DNA of 64,000 bases from Ectobius pallidus. Its lineage: Eukaryota > Arthropoda > Insecta > Blattodea > Ectobiidae. Where the stretch lies: positions 135,406,039 to 135,470,038 of the forward strand of contig CAXKWD010000006.1 of NCBI GenBank assembly GCA_964059195.1, read 5' to 3'. This document shows positions 56,997 to 64,000 of this stretch, one piece after another. The notes under the pieces are model-generated. The model searched no databases and was not told where the DNA came from. It saw only the letters and a program-made list of their open reading frames with translations. The stretch's first letter is position 1. The number at the start of each line of letters is the position of its first letter. The position numbers and the translations under genes are program-made.

Positions 56997-58374
56997 GTTT
57001 CTACCCATCTCTGAAAGTGGATTTGAAGTAAGAACTCTAGTTGCAATGCATTGTTCTTATCCGAAATTCGAGTACATGTTCTCACAGTACTGTTAAATTT
57101 AATCTCAGCTGAGAAGCCACCTTCTAAACCTCCTATGATTTCGATTAATTAACTTAGGGTTGATGCGGGTAAAGTATCGCATCGAATTGAAGCTCCGAGG
57201 CTTATGGTGTAATGTTTAGCTATCTGTATGGTAAGTAATTACAACCACTGGAAGCAATAGTATAAAAAGGAAGCTAATGCACTCCGCAGCGCTGCGGTGT
57301 TAGGAAGAAATGGCACGTTACACACTGGAGATGGGATGGGGTGCGGGGTTTATAAGCACTAATTTATCTCATTTCCGCAGTCAATTCTCTCCCCTTCGAC
57401 ACCACTTTACTGTATCATAAAACTCGAGTGGGAGCGAAGGTGAAGCTCTTAATAATCTTCATTTTGTCTTCATTCAGCGATTTATAAGGTGGAACTATAA
57501 TATTATTCTAAACATACTTTACTGCAATCATTAACTTTACTGCAATATAATGTCTTTATTTCTACATCTTTGCACACATATAATAGCCTATTCAGAGCAA
57601 GGGTTTCTATGTAAATAATTTTATTTTTACATTAGTTAAAGTTAAAATTCCTACATATGTTTACAAATTAAGACATTTTGAATGGTTTAAAACACATCTG
57701 GTTTTCCATATTCGTCCAAATTTCAAAGTATGGTACATATTTTTTACATATTTTTAGATACTTTAGAAAGACTCACATATTTTTAAATAATTGAATGTTT
57801 TATTTTAAATATGTTTCATATTTTATGATTTTAAAGTAAGCCTTGTCGCCTGATAATCGTTAAAATAAGATTTCGCTAGAGTGTTTTTTTCAAAGCTGGG
57901 TTGTTGAATTTCTATGAATGTTGATTTAGTTTCTGAAGATGTTGTAAGGTTTAGGGTGGTCTTTATTACTTCTTTTCATGTTGAAGGAGTTTCACTTTTC
58001 AGAGACAATAGCGGCAGTTTCAGTTTTGAAAATTTAATCCGAAGCTTCAAAATATGCAGTTTTCATTTATATATTAAGATGTACTCCCAAAATTGTAGTA
58101 ACGCCTAGAAAGTCCAAATTATATATGCAAGAAGGTTGAACTTGTTTATTGTGACTTTTCTTTAAATTGTTGCGTCGCATGTATTCAATTATTTTCTGTG
58201 GCAAGCGATACATATTTAATTGTTCTCATAAATACGAGTAACTTTGCAACGTTGATAATATACAGGTGTTCTTTATGTTATTTTGCACCATTATTGCTTT
58301 TTTTATTCCATGTTTTGAGAATGTTGATCCCATACGTATGTGCATATTTAGATATGTTTGTTACGTATAAATCC
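56997..58374. other. Unassigned sequence
   Basis: No supported gene. A small palindrome CCGCAGCGCTGCGG lies at 57284-57297. Confidence 0.45.
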
Positions 58375-58640
58375 TAGCCCTGGTACACTTCGAATTATAA
58401 ACCGCCATGAAAAAGGATTAGAATCAAAGAAGTACAAGAAGAGGAGAAATATGTATGTATATGTGTGTATGTATGTATGTATGTATGTGTATATATATAT
58501 ATATATATTTATTTATTTATTTAGGCCTATATGAATCTCACATATACCAGGCCAACTACGACTTAATTGCGCACTTCTTTAAATACAGACCAATAACAAA
58601 ATAAGTAAAAATTATATTTAAGCTATATCGAATATCATAA
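58375..58640 (+). repeat. Dispersed repeat F, copy 2, with microsatellite
   Basis: This has the same blocks as 55180-55400 (ACACTTCGAATTATAAACCG, AAAGAAGTACAAGAAGAGG, CATATACCAGGCCAACTACG, TGCGCACTTCTTTAAATACA, AATAACAAAATAAGTAAAAA). Here the copy is split by a TATG/TA/TTTA compound microsatellite at 58451-58523. In copy 1 the TA array lies outside, to the left. Confidence 0.7.
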
Positions 58641-59174
58641 TGGTACAACGCTCAAGATGTCAAAACAAACAACCCACCTGACTATTTATTACGTTTACGA
58701 CCTTGTATGCATTAGGCCTACAGAAATTTTACACTTCTAGTTAAATGAACCATCCATTACTTAAGTGTGCAATAAAACAAGACTAGTTTTTCAATTAAGT
58801 CTAAATTTGATTTTTTAATTTACTTGGTTTGTGGCAGCTCGGCCGCTGATTGGCTATCCTCGAGAACCAATCAGAATGCTTGAGGGCTTCTAACATCGCC
58901 AAATATGATGATATAGATTGACTAATTTCCCAACAGGCATTACTATGTCCCTAAAGACAACAGGTTGCGTTGCCGAAAGCGTACATTTATTTCACCCTGT
59001 TGATTGTCCGTAGTTTGTATTATTTGTAATTACAATTGACAAATGCTTTGTTCATATTAATGGTTTATTGCAGTTGAAAGCCATTTCCCCGAGAGTATCT
59101 ATCGACGATTTTTAGCATTGTGAATTTAGTTACACTACGGTAACTTAAATCAGATTATATGTTTTAAAGCTAGA
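58641..59174. other. Unassigned sequence
   Basis: No feature supported. Confidence 0.45.
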
Positions 59175-59475
59175 TGGAGTACGCCGTAGCATAGTGGATG
59201 AGGCGCTGCGTTACAAACCGGAAGGTCGCGGGTTTGATCCCCGATGAGGTAGTTGGAGTTTTTCAATTGACCAAAATCTTGTGGTGGCACTAGGGCCCTG
59301 GCGTTGACTCAGCCTCTAACAGAAATGAGTACCAGGACCAATACTGGGGGTAAAGGCGGTCGGTGTGTAAGGCTGACAACTTTATCACCTTTCACGTGCC
59401 GAATGTCTAAAATCAGGGAGCCTCGTACTCGTGGAACCAACTGGGCCTTCATGGCCTGTATAGGGAATACTTTAC
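59175..59475 (+). mobile_element. tRNA-derived SINE S3, plus strand
   Basis: GTAGCATAGTGGATGAGGCG (A box) and GGTCGCGGGTTTGATCCCCG (B box) form the tRNA-like head. The body has GACTCAGCCTCTAACAGAAA, GTACCAGGACCAATACTGGG, GGTGTGTAAGGCTGACAACT and CTTCATGGCCTGTATAGGGA, all shared with the minus-strand copy at 38399-38668. AGCTAG occurs on both sides, but a full target duplication is uncertain. The 60-codon frame at 59304-59486 is SINE text. Confidence 0.9.
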
Positions 59476-60234
59476 TTTTTTACTAGAGCTAGGTATACAA
59501 TTCTGTGAAGCGTGGAGTTCAATTATGTAATTGTTCTGAATTCGAATGATCATAACCCTAATTTACAATATTATTGTACATTTGTGTTGTTTAACAATTC
59601 ATGTAAGAATGTACGAAGCGAAGTTTGACACTGTATAATACTTAATGTTTTCTAATCAAGACATAAAGCGACAATATTCACAAATAATCCAATAAATTTT
59701 CTATGAAATATTGCCGTCTAAAACAACATGATAGGTTTTCTCTCCCAAGAGTAATCCTAAACCTCGAAATACGTTGTTTCAGTTTGGTTCATCTGGTTTT
59801 ATTTCGTACATAGCCTGCCTTGCTTTTGCTCTGAATTATGCAGTGAACAGATCTATGTTTCTCGAGTTAAGTATTGAATACATAATAATTTATGTATTAG
59901 ACTTAGTACGTCTTTCCAGTCGTTTCTTGTTCTTAATATTTGCATAATTGTTGTCCCAATGGACGCTTTGAAATGTAAATACGGACTAAGGTACGCTTGC
60001 AGTATCTTAGATGAGGATTCTAGCAGAGACAATTTGGTAGTCAGTTTGTTGTCAGAACTGCCATGTTTTACTTCAGTTCCTATTCTGAAAGAGGTTAATG
60101 TACTCTCATACGATCGATTTTCCTACTTTAACATAGTATGATCATCAAAATTGACGTCAATAAACTTAACAAAAAAATCAACTGCATTCAGTGGCATCCG
60201 AAGTTCTTGTAATATGGATTATGGGGTCAAAATG
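59476..60234. other. Unassigned sequence
   Basis: The 60-codon plus frame at 59959-60141 shows no domain or splice signals. Confidence 0.4.
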
Positions 60235-61200
60235 CACTATTTTTTTTCCTTTCGATTAGGCCAGCTTAGGACCACGTGAAACAGTTGTCTTCTTCTTGTC
60301 TTCCCAAAACTTCTTCATTTTTGGCGATGTTGCTGTTTCCGTTCTTTCGTCCATTTACATCCCGTTTTCTTCTTGGGTTTCTCTGGAAATTCGCCATAAA
60401 AAATTGCTTTCCCAAACTTTGCTCTGTTTGCAATATCTTCCTTTTTGATATTGAGTAATTTCAAATCTCCTTCAACTTCCTTTAAAAGTGCTCAAAAATG
60501 TGTTTGGTAAGTCTGTTTCTTTCCATTCTGAAAATGTGACCATAGAATCTTAATATTCTTTTCCTGAAAGTATGGCCTATTTTTTCTGTTTGTTTGTATA
60601 ACTCCTTTTCTGGTCTCAGTTTGTATATGTTATTCACCCAAATTGGTCCCATAATTTTCCTTAAGATTATATTCTCTGTTTTGCTTATTCTTCTATCTGA
60701 GAAGGTGTTTATACACTCTGTTGCGTGCAGAGCTTTTTGTAAGATTACAGTTTTATAATGCCTCAATTTAGCATTTTGGATCATGATTTTTTGTTATATA
60801 TATTCATTGTTGCACGGTATGCTTTTTCCATTTTGTAAACTCGTGCTTTCATGCCCTCCTTTTCTATCGCTGTTGCCGTTAATACTTCACCAAGGTATTT
60901 GAACTTATTAACCCTCTTGATTATTTTATTTTGAGATATTGTAATTTTTTATATTGGTGATCCATTCTGTTTTTTCATAAGATACTTGTAACCCAATTTT
61001 TGCAGCACTTTTTTCAAGTTCTTCTAGTTTGATCTTTCCTTTTCCCGTATTACTAGATCATCAGCAAAGGCTAAGTGATTTGTTACAATTTGTTTCTTTG
61101 ATGGTCCGAATACAACTAAATTATAGATTCCTTTCTCTTCCAATATTCTGACCCATTCCCTCATAACCTTTTTAGTGCACAATTAAATAGTATTGCACTA
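60235..61200 (-). pseudogene. Non-LTR retrotransposon reverse transcriptase relic
   Basis: Minus-strand reading, with at least three frame or stop breaks, gives in order: AILFNCAL; KVMREWVRILEEKG with NHLAFADDLVI (the catalytic F/Y-A-D-D box, about 61054-61077); GLQVSYEKTEW; VNKFKYLGEVLTATAIEKEG and KARVYKMEKAYRATMN (thumb region); QNAKLRHYKTVILQKALHAT and LRFYGHIFRMERNRLTKHIF (60784-60482); then KKEDIANRAKFGKAIF with KKTGCKWTKERKQQ. This order is the second half of a LINE ORF2 from the RT core to the C-terminus. The fingers, endonuclease and 5' end are missing, so it is an inactive fragment. Confidence 0.92.
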
Positions 61201-61309
61201 AATATTACATTACAGGTACTTTTTCATTTATAAAATTCAAGTTCAGTAATGTTAGTAATTAATTTTCCCAGTATGACTTCATTCAGCTTCCCATGATTGG
61301 AAATATAAC

Positions 61310-61374
61310 AAGTGCATCGAGCGGATTAACCGGATGTCCAGACGAGCGGAGTCCGGATTAGCGGGACTCTACTG
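61310..61374. mobile_element. Solo right end of a pogo/Tigger-type element
   Basis: CGGATTAACCGGATGTCCAG, ACGAGCGGAGTCCGGATTAG and the terminus CGGGACTCTACTG followed by TA closely match the right end of the element at 48570-49162. No left end was found on this side of the LINE relic, so the element is truncated or rearranged. Confidence 0.8.
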
Positions 61375-61694
61375 TAGGCCTACATTTAAGTCTATAACAT
61401 ATTTCACGATGATCATTACATCTGTGTAAAACAATTAATAAATAATCACATCCAACAGATTCAGTATTCACTCCGTGCTTTCAGCTAATTGTATCTACAC
61501 CATGAGTATAGTTAAATTCTGGATATGTTGGAATAAAAAGGGAAAGTAGTTCAAGATACATAACTTACCTATGTACTGGAAGCTCCAGGTGCTACTATGG
61601 AATGCCAAGAAGGTTGCTTCGAACGAACAGAAATGTCTCGGGTATAGCTTTTTCCTGGAAGAAGAAATAGAAGTTATCAGCACATTTAGGCCTT

Positions 61695-62395
61695 TTTTTT
61701 ATTACAAATTAAGTTTATTACAAATTAAAAAATACAAATTGATACAAAATTATTACAAATACAAATAATATACACACAATTTGTACAATTTGAAAAGAGT
61801 ATTATTTGCCCCGCATGAGCATAGCTCGTGTTCGGGGTCAGTTCAGTCATACTAAAATTATATTTTGAAAATTATATAAAAAAAAACATACATATTATAG
61901 TTTTAGGTAAAAAATAAGAATAAAAATAAATAATATTGCTTATATGAAATAAATGCATGAACAAAGATACGAAAAAATAAATTACAGTAACATAACAGAG
62001 TTACAAACAAAATACCCAATGTTAAAAATTAAAAATTTACAGTTGAGAATGATTAACATAAAAAAGTGGTAAAAGTACAATTACAAGTTAGATTTAATCA
62101 AATCGAGTACTCTTTTTTTAAACAATTTATTGTTTAGTGGTATCATATTAGGGTTTCTTCTAGTAAAATTGTTGTACAGCCTTGGTCCGAAATTTATACT
62201 ATGCCTTAGACCTACTTCTGTAGCACACTTTGGTTCGAAAAGAGGACAAGAGATATTATACCTCCTTGTATTATAGTAGTGATTTCGTGTTATGAACTTT
62301 TCATGATGTTTATGGAAATAATTTAATAAAGTGTAGGAGTATAATTGTTTAATATTCAATACGTCAAAATCTTTAGAAGTACTATACACAGAATA
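61695..62395 (-). pseudogene. Non-LTR retrotransposon 3' end (family L1a), second copy
   Basis: The frame at 62389-62081 reads DVLNIKQLYSYTLLNYFHKH, then HYYNTRRYNISCPLFEPK, SINFGPRLYNNFTRRNPN and LNNKLFKKRVLDLIKSNL before the stop. It aligns residue by residue with the copy at 56648-56940. The 3' UTR shares the GAACACGAGCTATGCTCATG box and ends in ATTTGTAATAA-type repeats near 61700. Both copies lie on the minus strand and are 5'-truncated at nearly the same point. Family assignment beyond non-LTR (CR1/jockey-like) is uncertain. Confidence 0.87.
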
Positions 62396-63458
62396 TGCAT
62401 AAATGAAACAAAATCAAAATAATAGTTTAACTGTTATACAGACTGCATATATTCTGGCAGTTTTTAAGTAATTTTATAATAAAAATTATTTATGTAACAA
62501 AGTGGCCTATCTATAGGACCAAATTCATACTGGTTCAATTCTTCCTGGAGTTATACTATAGGCCTACTACGCAGTTTCTTTTTAACAACTTCTTCTTTAT
62601 AGCGCTGTAATAATAAAAATGTTACCTAAGATTGAGAATAATGTTTCGTTCTCTAATTAAATTAGTGATTAAAGCAATTTTGTTAAAATTATTTATTTGT
62701 TAATTATACCACCCATAGGCCTACAATATACTAAATACATACAATTCCATCAAAACACAAAGAAAACATAAAACAAACAATTCTGTGAATTCAACAATTA
62801 AAATTTAAGAACACTTTTTTCACTTCTGTTCTTAAAAGCATACATGCATGCTTTTACAATAACTTCAATTAGCAAAATTCTGTTCTTGAGAAAAGTTTCC
62901 TAATAATTCATAAAATTTATGTTATAAATACCATGCTCATAATAATAATAGTAATAATAATAATTTTATCTTAGCTTTTTATTGGCGAGACATAATTTCT
63001 CTTAACAGACTACAGAGAAAACGTTAGGATTTGGCCCATGGTTTATTTCTTGCTACTTTATTCTGCAGTTTATACGAAATATAATTTTTTCTTAAAATTT
63101 ATTTTTCGTTCTTTCAATACAAATTTAAGACAAACGACTACCCTACAGGATACGTTATCAATTTTAGGACCGAATACCGCATAAATTACATGCAAACATA
63201 TCGAAAGATATTTTGAAGCAATTTTTTAATTTGCTCTTTTTTTAAGTACCGTTCTTTCTCCTTAACTTAAACAGGTTTAATTCTAAAAACTGCTATAGAA
63301 CAACTAAAATTGTTGCTGTGTATCAATTACATCTCATCATAGAAGAAGATGTTTACTTCAACAAAGAGCAATGCTGCACTAATCGTAGGCGTAATACGGA
63401 GAGTTGAATATAACATATTATAATACAACAGTATTGTTAATTTTCACAATTGTTTCAG
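62396..63458. other. Unassigned AT-rich flank of the candidate exon
   Basis: AT-rich with a short ATA repeat at 62940-62963. If the exon at 63459 is internal or follows a noncoding first exon, this is intron; otherwise it is intergenic. Confidence 0.4.
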
Positions 63459-63525
63459 ATGACGGACGCCATCGAAGCTCTAAAATCGCGAATGGAAATC
63501 TCTATTCAAGGAAAACATGTCGAAG
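63459..63525 (+). CDS. Candidate protein-coding exon, 67 bp
   Basis: TTTTCACAATTGTTTCAG precedes the exon, a plausible splice acceptor. It ends CGAAG followed by GTAAGT, a consensus donor. The frame beginning at the first base reads MTDAIEALKSRMEISIQGKH and then VE, and leaves one base for the next codon. The reading starting at base 3 is also open, so the phase is not proven, but an ATG at the exon edge favours the first. GC content and codon choice (GAC GCC ATC GAA) differ from the AT-rich surroundings. It could be the first coding exon after a noncoding exon, with the rest beyond the window. I do not recognise the protein. Confidence reflects one exon without supporting neighbours. Confidence 0.55.
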
Positions 63526-64000
63526 GTAAGTTTATTACTTAACTAGCAACTTTTGCCTCCTGTGTTTGAATAATGAATGATTTCCTGGAATGTACGAATG
63601 AGTGAATGAGTATATAATCGAACAGCGGTGCAGACATTGAGGTACCCGGTACAGAAATGACATCTGTGTGAGATGTGAAGATGACAATTTCGAGTCTCGT
63701 ACTTCCACAATAGTTTGAAACTCTGTAATTAATTACTTTGTCGTTATGTTCTTATGAAATTCTCCTCCTACGCCACAAGAGAGGTTGAATTAATTCAAAG
63801 GAGAGCACACAAACAATTACATCTGCAACTGCATTAGCTGTTATTAAACAAAGTGATTTCCATTACACATTACTCAGAAAATATCTGTACCATATGTTAA
63901 AATTATAGCGAAACAAACATTTGATTTTGCTTAGAATTGCTTCTCCCATTCAGATGTTACCAGATACAAAGCTTAATAAAGAAGAATAAAGACAGAAATT
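63526..64000. other. Probable intron after the candidate exon
   Basis: It begins GTAAGTTTATTACTT. No second exon with matching phase and acceptor was recognised before the window ends. Confidence 0.4.

Overview
The window looks like repeat-rich, gene-poor DNA from a large arthropod genome. It is AT-rich, no reading frame exceeds about 170 codons, and the longest frames are low-complexity or lie in repeats. Almost everything that can be identified is a transposable-element relic. The mix fits an insect, possibly a cockroach or relative (Blattodea): tRNA-derived SINEs, 5'-truncated non-LTR retrotransposons, hAT and pogo/Tigger-type nonautonomous DNA transposons, and an excess of the octamer TAGGCCTA. 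The species assignment is inference only.

Layout. 0-5 kb: a degenerate 125-136 bp tandem repeat, a tRNA-SINE and a pogo-type MITE. 5-11 kb: mostly featureless, with one trinucleotide array. 11-16 kb: two MITE families, one inserted inside the other, plus SINEs and an inverted-repeat element. 16-28 kb: a LINE 3' fragment, a hAT MITE with a clear 8-bp target duplication, a foldback SINE pair, and a SINE with a 12-bp target duplication. 28-36 kb: a nearly exact 572-bp tandem duplication, a 628-bp hAT element and a hAT transposase C-terminal relic. 37-50 kb: a five-unit tandem array, several SINEs and MITEs, a 350-bp near-perfect SINE palindrome, a hAT-like element carrying its own 60-bp tandem array, and a nested pogo pair. 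50-64 kb: another SINE inverted pair, three non-LTR 3' ends, a reverse transcriptase relic with its FADD motif and, at the far right, one candidate protein-coding exon.

Only that 67-bp exon (63459-63525, plus strand) looks like host coding sequence. It has a good acceptor and a consensus donor, and a higher GC content than its surroundings. The rest of the window would then be the intergenic or first-intron flank of that gene. No rRNA gene, convincing tRNA gene, CRISPR array, operon or prokaryotic-type system is present. The most notable structures are the repeated head-to-head arrangement of one tRNA-SINE lineage at three separate loci, the recent 572-bp duplication, the hAT-like element with an alternating internal tandem array, and the over-represented TAGGCCTA octamer.
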